Shown: positions 7,315 to 14,771 of the stretch, piece after piece
Position numbering within the stretch: position 1 is the stretch's first letter
How the letters are laid out: the number at the start of each line of letters is the position of its first letter
DNA from: JBDIAR01 sp039812545
Lineage (GTDB): Bacteria > Actinomycetota > Actinomycetes > Actinomycetales > Dermatophilaceae
DNA length: 19,224 nt
Assembly: GCA_039812545.1 (NCBI GenBank)
Contig: JBDIAR010000049.1
Coordinates: 1 to 19,224 of the forward strand
Reading direction: 5' to 3'
Made by a program: the position numbers and the translations under genes
The notes under the pieces: generated by a model
Databases searched by the model: none
What the model was told of the DNA's origin: nothing
The model's input: the letters and a program-made list of their open reading frames with translations, nothing else

Positions 7315-9380
7315 CGCGGGCGACCACCGGGTCGGGTCGGCCGGCCCGGCCACCACAGGCGGTCGCCGACGATCCCGGCAAGAGCCGGGACGATCAGGGT
7401 TCGCACCACGACCGTGTCGAGCAGGACGCCGAGGCCGACGATGAGGCCCAGTTGACCGAGGGTCACCAGGGGCAGCACGCCGAGCGCGGCGAAGACGGCG
7501 GCCAGGACGACGCCGGCGCTGGTGATGACGGTGCCGGTGGACGCCACCGCTCGGATCATCCCGGGCACGGTGCCGTGACCGTCCGCCTCGGTACGAGCCC
7601 GGTGGACCAGGAAGATCGTGTAGTCGATCCCGAGGGCGACGAGGAACAGGAAGGCGAACAGCGGAACCTGCAGGTCCAGGGCCGGCCAGTCGAACAGGTG
7701 CCGCCCGACCCACGACCCGGCGCCGATCGCCGCCACCGCGCTCAACGCGTTGACCGGCAGGAGGAGCAGCGGCGCGAGCACCGAACGCAGCAGGACGAGC
7801 AGGACCACTCCACTGACGACCAGGACGACCGGGACGATCAGCCTCAGGTCGGCCTCGTTGCCCGCGCGAGCGTCCACCTCGACGGCCTCGGCTCCGCCCA
7901 CCAGCGCATCCGCGCCGGGGACCTGCCGCACCGCGGCGCGGATCTGTTCGACGGCGGCCCGCGCTTCGGCCGTGCCCGGGGCGGCTGCACTGACCAGGGT
8001 GACCACCGTCGTCGCCGGCTCGGAACCGGCCGCGGCCCCCGTCGGCCGCGCGGCCGGGCCGCCCCCCATGACTCGTACGCCCGGTACGGCCGTCGCGGCG
8101 TCGGCCACGGCCGCGGCGTGCGACGCGTCGGTCACCACGAGGATCGGTTGGGCCGTGCCGGCGGGGAAGTGAGCCGCAAGGGTCTGTAGACCGGCGGCCG
8201 ATTCCGTTGTGGTGCGGAAGCGTTCGGTTTGGCTGAGGCCGATCCGGGTGCCGAGGAGGCCGGATGTGAGCGTGGCGAGGAGCAGCAGCCCGGCGATCGC
8301 GACGGCGGCTGGCCGTCGCATGACGCCGGCTGCCACCCGAGCGAACAGCCCGGTCTGCGCGGCGGGCGCGTTGTCCGGGGTGGGTACGAACGGCCAGAAG
8401 ATGCGGCGCCCGGCGACGGCCAGCGCGGCCGGCAACAAGGTGATGACGAGGACCAACGCCACGAGCAGGCCGAGTCCCGAGGCGATTCCCAAGCCGCGGG
8501 TTCCCGGGATCGAGGCGAACGCCAGGCTGCTCAGGGCGAGGACGACGGTGAGGTTGGAGGCGACGATCGCCGGCACGGTATGCCGCCAGGCCGCGGCGAG
8601 TGCCGCGCGGTGGTCGTCGCTGCCGTGGAGTTCCTCGCGGTAGCGCGAGATGAGCAGGAGGGCGTAATTGGTGCCCGCCCCGAACACCAACACGCTGACG
8701 ATGCCCGCGTCGAACTGGAGGTCGAAGACCCGCCCGAGTCGAGCGGTCGCGACGGCGGCCACCTGGTCGGCCAGCGCGACGACGAGGAGCGGGACGAGCC
8801 AGAGGACGGGGGAGCGGTAGGTCAGCAGCAGCAGGAGCGCGACGATGCCGACGGTCACCAGCAGCAGCGTGATGTTGGCGCCGTCGAAGGCCTTGGCGAT
8901 GTCGGCTCCGTATGCCGGTCCGCCGGTGACCAGGACGTCGAGACCGGAGGGCTTCGCCGCCGATATGCGGTGTCGGACCTCGGTCACGGTCTGGGCGTCG
9001 CCGGAGCCGGAACCAGTGGTCGGAATCGGCAGCCGGATCACGGCCGCACGGCCGTCGTCGGAGGGGGTGGGCGTAGAAGCCGGATGCCCCGCCGCGGTCG
9101 GCAGCGAACCGCCCAGCCGGCCGAGGGCGCCCAGGTCGTCCGGCGTCAGGCGTGCGCCGTCGCTGCGGGTCGCCACGAGCAGGACCGACTGGACGTCGTG
9201 CCCGGGGATAGTGGCCAGAATCCTTGCCGCGCGGGTGGATTCGCTGGACGTCGGCGCTCGCTCGGTTCCCGTCGCATTCGGCGAGGTCCGCAGGAGCCCG
9301 AGCAGGCCGACCACGGTCAGCAGCCCGACGGCCAGGGTGACCCAGGCTCCGCGACGGGTGGTCAAACGATGGGCAAGCAT
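7311..9380 (-). CDS. MmpL-family RND exporter
   Basis: A 689-aa inner-membrane transporter with the MmpL (PF03176) duplication: an N-terminal membrane helix (WVTLAVGLLTVVGLLGLL), a first periplasmic domain, a bundle including DAGIVSVLVFGAGTNYALLL and ISRYREELHG, a second periplasmic domain (about 400-520), and a second bundle with LVALGIDYTIFLVHRART. Such proteins export lipids, siderophores or drugs using the proton gradient. The C-terminal half keeps the Asp586-Tyr587 pair of the proton relay, but the equivalent in the N-terminal half is Asn238-Tyr239. ATG 9380 is chosen because GAAGGA lies 6 nt upstream. It lies 78 bp after the DHA2 exporter and overlaps the kinase by 4 bp, so it belongs to the same cluster. 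The substrate is unknown. Confidence 0.93.
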   Translation of the reverse strand: MLAHRLTTRRGAWVTLAVGLLTVVGLLGLLRTSPNATGTERAPTSSESTRAARILATIPGHDVQSVLLVATRSDGARLTPDDLGALGRLGGSLPTAAGHPASTPTPSDDGRAAVIRLPIPTTGSGSGDAQTVTEVRHRISAAKPSGLDVLVTGGPAYGADIAKAFDGANITLLLVTVGIVALLLLLTYRSPVLWLVPLLVVALADQVAAVATARLGRVFDLQFDAGIVSVLVFGAGTNYALLLISRYREELHGSDDHRAALAAAWRHTVPAIVASNLTVVLALSSLAFASIPGTRGLGIASGLGLLVALVLVITLLPAALAVAGRRIFWPFVPTPDNAPAAQTGLFARVAAGVMRRPAAVAIAGLLLLATLTSGLLGTRIGLSQTERFRTTTESAAGLQTLAAHFPAGTAQPILVVTDASHAAAVADAATAVPGVRVMGGGPAARPTGAAAGSEPATTVVTLVSAAAPGTAEARAAVEQIRAAVRQVPGADALVGGAEAVEVDARAGNEADLRLIVPVVLVVSGVVLLVLLRSVLAPLLLLPVNALSAVAAIGAGSWVGRHLFDWPALDLQVPLFAFLFLVALGIDYTIFLVHRARTEADGHGTVPGMIRAVASTGTVITSAGVVLAAVFAALGVLPLVTLGQLGLIVGLGVLLDTVVVRTLIVPALAGIVGDRLWWPGRPTRPGGRPR

Positions 9381-9458
9381 GTGATTCCTTCGGATTCGGG
9401 GCAACGTAACAGGACCCGGTGGCGATCTGGCTCGCCGCGGGTGGGGCAGCGCTGTGGG

Positions 9459-11165
9459 TCAGTCAGTGACGGCGATCGACGGGGTACTGGCCGACGCGCC
9501 GTTGGCCGACGCGCCGTCGGCCGGTCGGTGGGGCGCGGGGTCCGGCATACGACGGGCCACCTGGGCGACGCGAACGGCGCCGAGCAGGCCGAGGGCGACG
9601 AGCGCGGCGGCGGCCAACAGCGCGATCCGGGTCGCGTCGGCGAAACCGGCGGTCAGCGCGTCGGTGACCATCGGTCCGAGCTCGCCGAGCCGGCCGTGGG
9701 TTCCCTGGCCACGCAACTGGTTGATGACTCCACCCGCGCTCTCGGACACCGAATCGGCGAGCTGGGTCGCGACCGTTCCGGGCAAGCCCGAGATGGCCGC
9801 GAGGCGGTCACCGACCGTGAGCGCCAGACCCGCCGCGAGCGCCGAACCGGCCACTGCGGTGCCGAGGGCCGAGCCCACCTGTCGGGTGGTGCTCTGGGTC
9901 GCCGATCCCGAGCCGGACTGTTCGGTCGGTACCTGGCTGAGGACGGTGCTGGTCAGTTGTGCGGAGGCCAGGCCGAGACCGACGCCGTAGACGACCAGCG
10001 TCGCGGCGATGGCCCACGGCGGGGTGGCCGGTCCGATGAGCAGGGCGGTGACCAGCACACCGGCGAGTTCGAGGGCCAGCCCGAGGAGCACGACGGTCGG
10101 TGGGCTGAACCGGGCCGCGAGATGCCGGGCCTGGGCGCCGGAGAAGAACGCCCCGATGGCCATCGCGGCGACGACGAACCCGGTGCCGAGGACTCCGAGG
10201 CCGAGCGCGTTGATGAGGTAGAGGGGCAGGACGAAGACGAGCGCGAATTCGCCTGCGGCGACGGCGAATGCGGTGATGTTGCCCCACGCGAACGTGGGTA
10301 TGCCGAAGAGCGTCAGGTCCAGCAGGGCGTCGCGGCCGTTATGGGCCCGGTGGCGTTCCCACAGAACGAACAGGGCGAGGAAGACCAGGCCCACGGCGAA
10401 CGCGACGGGGGCCAGACTGATCGGGGCGGTTCGAGACCAGGTGAACCCGAGCGCGGCGAAGTCGCTCACCGGCATCCACCAGCCGAGCGCATTGCCTTCG
10501 ATCAGCGCGAAGACGACGAGTGCCATGCCGATGGCGCTGGTGAGCAACCCGTCGACATCGACCCCGGGGCCGGCCGGGCGACCCTTCGTCTGTGGAACGG
10601 CGTATGCCGTGCCGATGAGGATGAGGACCCCGAGCGGGACGTTGATGTAGAAGATCCACCGCCAGTCGAAACTCGACACGAGCCACCCGCCGAGAAGGGG
10701 ACCGACGGCCGCCATTCCCGCCATCACGGCGCCCCAGATGCCGAACGCGCGAGCCCGGTCCGCGCCACGGAATGTCGCGTTGACGGTGGACAGGGTGGCC
10801 GGCAGGATCATCGCGCCCCCGATCCCCTGCAGGGCGCGGGAGGAGATCAGGGCCGCCCCCGAACCGGCCTGTCCGGCAACGACACTGGCACCGACGAACA
10901 GCACGACGCCGACGACGAAGACGGTCCGGCGCCCGATCCGGTCGGCGACCCGACCGAAGGCGAGCAGGAGCGCGGCGAACACCATGGCATACAGGCTCGA
11001 CACCCACTGGGCGTCGGTCAGGTCCAGGTGCAGGTCCATGATGATGCGTGGGAGGGCGACGCCGACGATGGTGCCGTCCAGCACGATCATCGACAGGCCC
11101 GCGGCCAGGACGCCGAGCGAGAACCAGCGGCGGGAGTCCGGCGTGGGTGAGGGTGTCTCGGTCAC
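9459..11165 (-). CDS. DHA2-family (14-TM) MFS drug exporter
   Basis: A 568-aa major facilitator of the EmrB/QacA (DHA2) type. Visible motifs are LDGTIVGVALPRIIMDL in helix 1 (motif D1), GRVADRIGRRTVFVVG (motif A, loop 2-3), SRALQGIGGAMILPATLS, and motif C GAVMAGMAAVGPLLGGWLV, followed by DWRWIFYINVPLGVL. These are hallmarks of drug/proton antiporters. The C-terminal tail is Pro/Ala-rich and probably cytoplasmic. The GTG at 11165 follows the stop of the DUF2871 gene by only 6 nt, with GGAGGG 10 nt upstream, so the two are surely cotranscribed. With the MmpL exporter and the two-component pair downstream it suggests a regulated multidrug or self-resistance efflux unit. Substrates cannot be read from sequence. 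Confidence 0.95.
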   Translation of the reverse strand: MTETPSPTPDSRRWFSLGVLAAGLSMIVLDGTIVGVALPRIIMDLHLDLTDAQWVSSLYAMVFAALLLAFGRVADRIGRRTVFVVGVVLFVGASVVAGQAGSGAALISSRALQGIGGAMILPATLSTVNATFRGADRARAFGIWGAVMAGMAAVGPLLGGWLVSSFDWRWIFYINVPLGVLILIGTAYAVPQTKGRPAGPGVDVDGLLTSAIGMALVVFALIEGNALGWWMPVSDFAALGFTWSRTAPISLAPVAFAVGLVFLALFVLWERHRAHNGRDALLDLTLFGIPTFAWGNITAFAVAAGEFALVFVLPLYLINALGLGVLGTGFVVAAMAIGAFFSGAQARHLAARFSPPTVVLLGLALELAGVLVTALLIGPATPPWAIAATLVVYGVGLGLASAQLTSTVLSQVPTEQSGSGSATQSTTRQVGSALGTAVAGSALAAGLALTVGDRLAAISGLPGTVATQLADSVSESAGGVINQLRGQGTHGRLGELGPMVTDALTAGFADATRIALLAAAALVALGLLGAVRVAQVARRMPDPAPHRPADGASANGASASTPSIAVTD

Positions 11166-11171
11166 GGCGGC

Positions 11172-11648
11172 TCAGCCCTCCGACGTCACCGCCGAAACGG
11201 CCCGGGTCGAGGAGTCGTCGCGGGTGGCCGCCTCGTCGGTGCGGACGACTCGCCCCAGACCGATGAAGAGCAGGACGAAGGCGACGGTCAACGTCATATG
11301 ACCCAGGCCCGAAATGCCGGCCAGCGCAGAGCTGTTCGCGGCGGGGTCGTTGAGCACCTGACGGCAGCCCTTGACGAGCAGGCCGCCGGTCGTGATCGCC
11401 AGTCCCGCCTGCCAGACCCAGAACCCCGTCCGGAAGGCCTGGTTCGTGCCGAGCGTGCGCCAGACGCCGACGAGGGCGAGCAGGACGAGAGACATGAGGG
11501 TGCCGAGGGCGAGGGTGTGGGTGTGGACGAGCGCGAGTTGGGTTCCGCCGTCGACGTTGTTGGACTTGGTGAACTCGCGGTAGAACAGCCCGCTCGCGAG
11601 ACCGATCGCCGTCCAGGTGGCCGCCGCGCGGTAGAGCAGGGTGAGCAT
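11172..11648 (-). CDS. DUF2871-family membrane protein
   Basis: A 158-aa membrane protein with four predicted segments. It matches the DUF2871 pattern: an N-terminal helix ending in GLASGLFYREFTKSN, then TQLALVHTHTLALGTLMSLVLLALVG, FRTGFWVWQAGLAITTGGLLVKG, and the final ISGLGHMTLTVAFVLLFIGLGRVV. The His-Thr-His and Gly-His motifs inside membrane segments recall haem/copper-type membrane proteins, but no function is established for the family. ATG 11648 has GGAAGG 8 nt upstream; an upstream start at 11687 is less likely. It is the first gene of the minus-strand cluster and ends 6 nt before the DHA2 exporter. Confidence 0.85.
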   Translation of the reverse strand: MLTLLYRAAATWTAIGLASGLFYREFTKSNNVDGGTQLALVHTHTLALGTLMSLVLLALVGVWRTLGTNQAFRTGFWVWQAGLAITTGGLLVKGCRQVLNDPAANSSALAGISGLGHMTLTVAFVLLFIGLGRVVRTDEAATRDDSSTRAVSAVTSEG

Positions 11649-11728
11649 GATGGAGACCTTCCGTCGGTGGTGCTGGGGTGTCATCATCGACGATACGGAG
11701 CCTGCACGCCACGCGACCTGCGCTCACC

Positions 11729-11744
11729 TCAACCCTTCGGTTGA
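11729..11744. promoter_or_regulatory. inverted repeat upstream of the efflux cluster
   Basis: TCAACC-CTTC-GGTTGA, with 6-bp perfect arms, lies 80 bp upstream of the first gene of the efflux cluster, in the only spacer where its main promoter can sit. It could be an operator for the response regulator or another factor. No convincing -35/-10 pair was found around it. Confidence 0.4.
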
Positions 11745-11763
11745 TTCCGCTCCACCCGTCAGG

Positions 11764-12140
11764 TCACCGAGCCGGGCACCCCTCGACGGTGATGCCCGCC
11801 TTGGCGTCGAGGCGATGCAGGAGTTCGGAGCAGGCCTCTTCGAGGTGCCGGTACCCGCCGCGCCGAGCCCGGTCGAGACAGTCCACGAGGGCGGCCCGAT
11901 GCACTCGGGCGAAGTCCCCGTAAGCGAACTGATAGTGCCCGATGGTCAGTTCGGGCGACCCCGGCGCAATCGCCAAGTGCCACAACGCGAATGCCGGCCA
12001 GGAGTGTGTCCGGTGAAGGCGTCCTGCTCGGCCGGAGACGGATGGGCCTGGGGCCACGACGTGCCGATCACAAAGTGCCGACGGTCGATCAGATCGTATG
12101 CCTGCACGACCGCACGTTCGTTCACCACGTAGTCGTCCAT
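11764..12140 (-). pseudogene. frameshifted small conserved protein
   Basis: From ATG 12140 the frame reads MDDYVVNERAVVQAYDLIDR, then HFVIGTSWPQAHPSPAEQDAFTG, which looks like a genuine protein. Past about 12010 this frame turns into Arg/Gly-rich nonsense, while the neighbouring frame becomes protein-like (WPAFALWHLAIAPGSPELT, YQFAYGDFARVHRAALVDC, HLEEACSELLHRLDAKAG) and ends with TGA at 11764. A single-base indel between about 11990 and 12020 joins the two into one protein of about 125 aa. I recall similar small actinobacterial hypothetical proteins with the order RHFVIG, WHLAI, YGDFRRVHR, but no function is known. Either a recent pseudogene or a sequencing error. Confidence 0.7.
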
Positions 12141-12209
12141 ACCCCAGCGTGACTCATCGGACGTGAATTGCCCAGCCCTACCGATGAGTTGCGTTTTCCA
12201 GGCTGCGTG

Positions 12210-13136
12210 TCAGTACTGCGGGTGGTAGCGATCGGCGAGGTCGTCGAGGCTGACCTGTGGGGCCGAGGTCAGGGCGGTGATCACGCGATCGCCGCCCAGC
12301 CGACGGGTGTCGAGGGAGTCCACGAGCAGGGTTGTCGCCCCTCGGGTGACCGCGACGATCTCATACTCCGCGAACGGGGCTCGCATCACCCGACCGCCGT
12401 CGGGGGTGCCGGTCACCCGACAGGACGCGCGGGAGGCGGTGTCGGAGATCGTCAACGACGAGCAGAGGTCGGGTGGCGTGGGCAGCAGGACCACGGTGGG
12501 CCTCCACGAGGGCTCCGCCGAGTCGTACCAGATCCGGATCCGATCCCCGGCGGCGATGGCGCGTCCCGGTTGCGCCTGCGGCAACTCCGGCAGGTATGCC
12601 GTCAGCCGGGTGTGAGCGATGGCGTCCCGGTGGGCGCGGTCGAGAGCGTTCGTGGCGATGACCCGCGAGCCGACGAGAACGGGGAACAGGACCAGCGCCA
12701 GGCCCGCGCATGCCAGTGCGACGCGGCGATCCGGGCGCACGTCCGGTCGCAGAGCGGGCGAGGTGAGGGGAGTGGCGATCGCTCCCGCGACGACGCTGAA
12801 GAGGAGTAGCCACGGCCAGGGCAGCAGCGGACGGCTGCCGAACGGGGCCGGGGGATCGATGGCCGTCGCCAGAGCGCTCCCCACGGCATACAGGAACAGG
12901 CCGATGACCCAGGCGAGCAGCGCGTGGCCGAAGGGTGCGGGCACTTTCAGCAGTCGCAAGGCCGCCCAGCCCAGCAGCGGCAGGATCAGGGTGTAACCCA
13001 TCAGAGCCACGGTGTGGCCGAGGCATTCGCCGACGGTGCCGCACCGGCCGGCGTCCGTGCGCACGAGCGACACGACGGGGAGGGTCAGGATGAGGCAGAC
13101 CAGGCTCACGAGGAGGAGGCGACGGCGCAGCGGCAT
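12210..13136 (-). CDS. unknown membrane protein with C-terminal extracytoplasmic domain
   Basis: A protein of about 308 aa from ATG 13136, or 320 aa from GTG 13172; neither has a good ribosome-binding site. The first half contains about five hydrophobic segments: LLLVSLVCLILTLPVVSLV, GYTLILPLLGWAALRLL, FGHALLAWVIGLFLYAVGSALA, WPWLLLFSVVAGAIA and ALACAGLALVLFPVLVG. A hydrophilic C-terminal domain (about 185-308) follows, containing IWYDSAEPSWRPTVVLLP and two cysteines in a segment with SSLTISDTASRASC that could form a disulphide outside the cell. No enzymatic motif is recognised. It lies just downstream of another small membrane protein and is probably cotranscribed with it from the divergent promoter near 13,720, hence probably under TetR control (inference). 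Confidence 0.7.
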   Translation of the reverse strand: MPLRRRLLLVSLVCLILTLPVVSLVRTDAGRCGTVGECLGHTVALMGYTLILPLLGWAALRLLKVPAPFGHALLAWVIGLFLYAVGSALATAIDPPAPFGSRPLLPWPWLLLFSVVAGAIATPLTSPALRPDVRPDRRVALACAGLALVLFPVLVGSRVIATNALDRAHRDAIAHTRLTAYLPELPQAQPGRAIAAGDRIRIWYDSAEPSWRPTVVLLPTPPDLCSSLTISDTASRASCRVTGTPDGGRVMRAPFAEYEIVAVTRGATTLLVDSLDTRRLGGDRVITALTSAPQVSLDDLADRYHPQY

Positions 13137-13190
13137 ACCGCTCAGAGGGCCAGGTGCCCCCAGGAGTTCCACAGCGGCGGACAGCGCCGG

Positions 13191-13706
13191 TCAGCGGCCG
13201 GGGGTGCCTCGGCGACGCCGGCGCCAGTACCCGTAGGTCGCCAGCAGTTCGAGCGGGCCCCACGCCAGGATGGGCGCGTAACAGGCGACCATCACGGCAA
13301 GCGCCCCGCCGGACACCAGACCGCGGTCCGGCCGCATGCCGGTAAGGACGGCGGACAGCATCCACACGTCGAAGATGAACGTCACGAGCAGACCCCCGAG
13401 CGCAGCCACGACGACCACGGGCAGCACCGGCACGCGGCGGCCGAAGAGAGTCTCGCCCCAGGGGCGGACGAGGCCGACCGTGAGGAACCCGGCGAGGAGT
13501 TGAACGACGCTGAGGGTCACCACGTAGGCGTACCCCAGCGCGGGCTGATCGCCCAGCTCGTAGGCCCGCAGCTCCGTGGTTCCGGGCACCAAGCCGCCGA
13601 TCATGAGGACCCGCCACAGCGCCGACGGCACGGTGGCGAGGAACGCCCCCCACGCGGCATACGGCAGCCAGGACGGCTGATGTAGAGGACTCGATCTAGA
13701 AGACAC
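13191..13706 (-). CDS. small four-helix membrane protein, unknown function
   Basis: A 171-aa protein with four clear membrane segments (LPYAAWGAFLATVPSALW, GYAYVVTLSVVQLLAGFLTV, VPVLPVVVVAALGGLLVTFIF, LAVMVACYAPILAWGPLELL) and a basic C-terminus (YWRRRRRGTPGR) expected in the cytoplasm. No family is recognised with confidence. The GTG at 13706 has no properly spaced Shine-Dalgarno sequence, but a TTGCCA/TAGTTT promoter places transcription initiation exactly on this codon, so a leaderless mRNA is likely. It is divergent from the TetR gene 28 bp away and sits upstream of the membrane gene ending at 12210. The layout is the classical one of a TetR repressor controlling its neighbour. Confidence 0.8.
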   Translation of the reverse strand: MSSRSSPLHQPSWLPYAAWGAFLATVPSALWRVLMIGGLVPGTTELRAYELGDQPALGYAYVVTLSVVQLLAGFLTVGLVRPWGETLFGRRVPVLPVVVVAALGGLLVTFIFDVWMLSAVLTGMRPDRGLVSGGALAVMVACYAPILAWGPLELLATYGYWRRRRRGTPGR

Positions 13707-13735
13707 CCTCTAAAACTAGAGCTATGCTTGCGACA
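13700..13735 (+). promoter_or_regulatory. leaderless promoter of the TetR gene
   Basis: Plus strand: -35-like AAGACA (13700-13705), a 17-nt spacer, -10 TATGCT (13723-13728), 6 nt, then ATG 13735. The gene lacks a Shine-Dalgarno sequence, which agrees with leaderless translation. It overlaps the opposite promoter almost completely. Confidence 0.6.
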
Positions 13736-13741
13736 TGGCAA
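13706..13741 (-). promoter_or_regulatory. leaderless promoter of the membrane-protein pair
   Basis: Minus strand: -35 TTGCCA (13741-13736), a 17-nt spacer, -10 TAGTTT (13718-13713), 6 nt, then GTG 13706. The predicted transcription start is the first base of the start codon. The -35 differs from TTGACA at one position. Confidence 0.6.
13708..13721. promoter_or_regulatory. candidate TetR operator
   Basis: CTCTA-AAAC-TAGAG is an inverted repeat with 5-bp perfect arms placed in the spacer of the plus promoter and over the -10 of the minus promoter. One dimer bound here would block both. A further TCTAGA (13695-13700) repeats the half-site sequence on the left. Confidence 0.6.
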
Positions 13742-14319
13742 GGCCGCCCAAGTTCACCACCGACCAGATCCTCGATGCGGCGCGGGATGCCGTGATGGAT
13801 CGCTGGCGTGACGCGACCGTGGCGGACGTCGCCGAGCGGGTGGGTGCCCCGGTGGGCTCGATCTATCATCGATTCCCTTCGCGCGACGCGTTGTTCGGTG
13901 CTCTGTGGGCGCGGTCGATCCGCCGATTCCACGAGGGGTTGAGCGAGGCGGCGCAACTGGGCGATCCGCGCGCGGCGATGGCCGAACTGACCAGACACAT
14001 CCCACGGTTCTGTCGGGCCAATCCGGGCGACGGAAAGGCGATGACGTTGTACCGCCTGCCAGACCTCGTGGAACTCGTGCCGACCGAGCAGCGGACCGAA
14101 CTCGCACAGATCAACGACCGCGTCAACCAAGAACTGCGGCGAGTCACCGCCGCCCGTTACGGACGGCTGACCGAACGACGCTACCGGCTCGCGCTGGTGG
14201 CGACGCGGCAATGCCCCTACGGGCTGATCCGACCACTGATCGGCGGGCCGATCCCCGCGGAATTCGACGCGATCGCCGTCGCCGCCGCCGAGGGCATCCT
14301 GGCGCTGGGCGATCGGTGA
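13735..14319 (+). CDS. TetR/AcrR-family transcriptional regulator
   Basis: A 194-aa regulator. The N-terminal DNA-binding domain (about residues 5-52) has the standard layout: FTTDQILDAARDAVMDRW, then ATVADVAERVGAPVGSIYHRF with the recognition helix, then PSRDALFGALWARSI. The C-terminal ligand/dimerisation domain (about 55-190) is all-helical and variable (RFHEGLSEAAQLG, QCPYGLIRPLIGG) and gives no clue to the ligand. It is divergent from the membrane protein at 13706, with a shared operator-like palindrome between them, so autoregulation plus repression of that pair is likely. The start codon ATG 13735 coincides with the predicted transcription start. The truncated MFS gene downstream was possibly also part of its regulon. 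Confidence 0.95.
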   Translation: MARPPKFTTDQILDAARDAVMDRWRDATVADVAERVGAPVGSIYHRFPSRDALFGALWARSIRRFHEGLSEAAQLGDPRAAMAELTRHIPRFCRANPGDGKAMTLYRLPDLVELVPTEQRTELAQINDRVNQELRRVTAARYGRLTERRYRLALVATRQCPYGLIRPLIGGPIPAEFDAIAVAAAEGILALGDR

Positions 14320-14371
14320 ACCCCGCGAGCCGGCGGCGGAGGCGGGTTTGGCGATGCACCCTGTCTGCGGA

Positions 14372-14385
14372 CGCGACATATCGCG
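14372..14385. promoter_or_regulatory. inverted repeat before the truncated MFS gene
   Basis: CGCGA-CATA-TCGCG, with 5-bp perfect arms, lies 25 bp upstream of the ATG at 14411. The position suits an operator over or just after a promoter. The cognate protein is unknown. Confidence 0.4.
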
Positions 14386-14410
14386 AGTTGATTCGGCGAG
14401 GGAGGGCGAC

Positions 14411-14644
14411 ATGCGTGAGGCATTCCAGATCCCCGGTTTCGCCCGCCTGTATGCCGCGCTGACGGCGTCGGCGTTGGGGGATTCGGTTCTGCTGCTGGTG
14501 CTGTCGATGTGGGTCAAGACGCTCACCGGTTCCAACGGGCAGGCCGGCCTGACGCTGGCCGGCGCCGCTCACATCGCCTATTGGCTGCGCGGCCACATCC
14601 GTGGCGACCTCTCGCGGAGTGCGACCGCCGATGCTTTGGACTGA
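14411..14644 (+). pseudogene. N-terminal remnant of an MFS transporter
   Basis: The ATG at 14411 has a good ribosome-binding site (GGAGGG) and opens with MREAFQIPGFARLYAALTAS, ALGDSVLLLVLSMWVKTLTG and SNGQAGL, which is the usual beginning of a group of actinobacterial MFS drug transporters up to the first membrane helix. After about residue 45 the similarity stops and an unrelated tail (AHIAYWLRGHIRGDLSRSA) runs to a TGA at 14642-14644. The product would be 77 aa against roughly 400 for a whole transporter. The rest of the gene is not in the window, so a deletion joined the 5' end to foreign sequence. A functional short protein is possible but unlikely. Confidence 0.7.
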
Positions 14645-14668
14645 GCGGAACGGGCTGAATCCCGCTCA
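14642..14668. terminator. hairpin after the MFS remnant
   Basis: TGAGCGG (14642-14648) pairs with CCGCTCA (14662-14668) across a 13-nt loop, starting at the stop codon of the remnant. A plausible terminator isolating the SLH gene downstream. No U-tract. Confidence 0.4.
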
Positions 14669-14771
14669 TCCGTAGGGACATCGACGTAGGGTGTGGCGCG
14701 TCCGGCGGTAAGCGGCGTCCGTCCGGAACTCGCGACGCCCGCCTCCGCGAACACGACCAGGACGGAATGCC

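Noticed and set aside
8229..11150. A 973-codon plus-strand open frame across the two exporters
   Set aside because: The product is an Asp/Gly/Arg/Gln-rich mixture without domains and lies antisense to two clear membrane transporters; typical GC-rich shadow.
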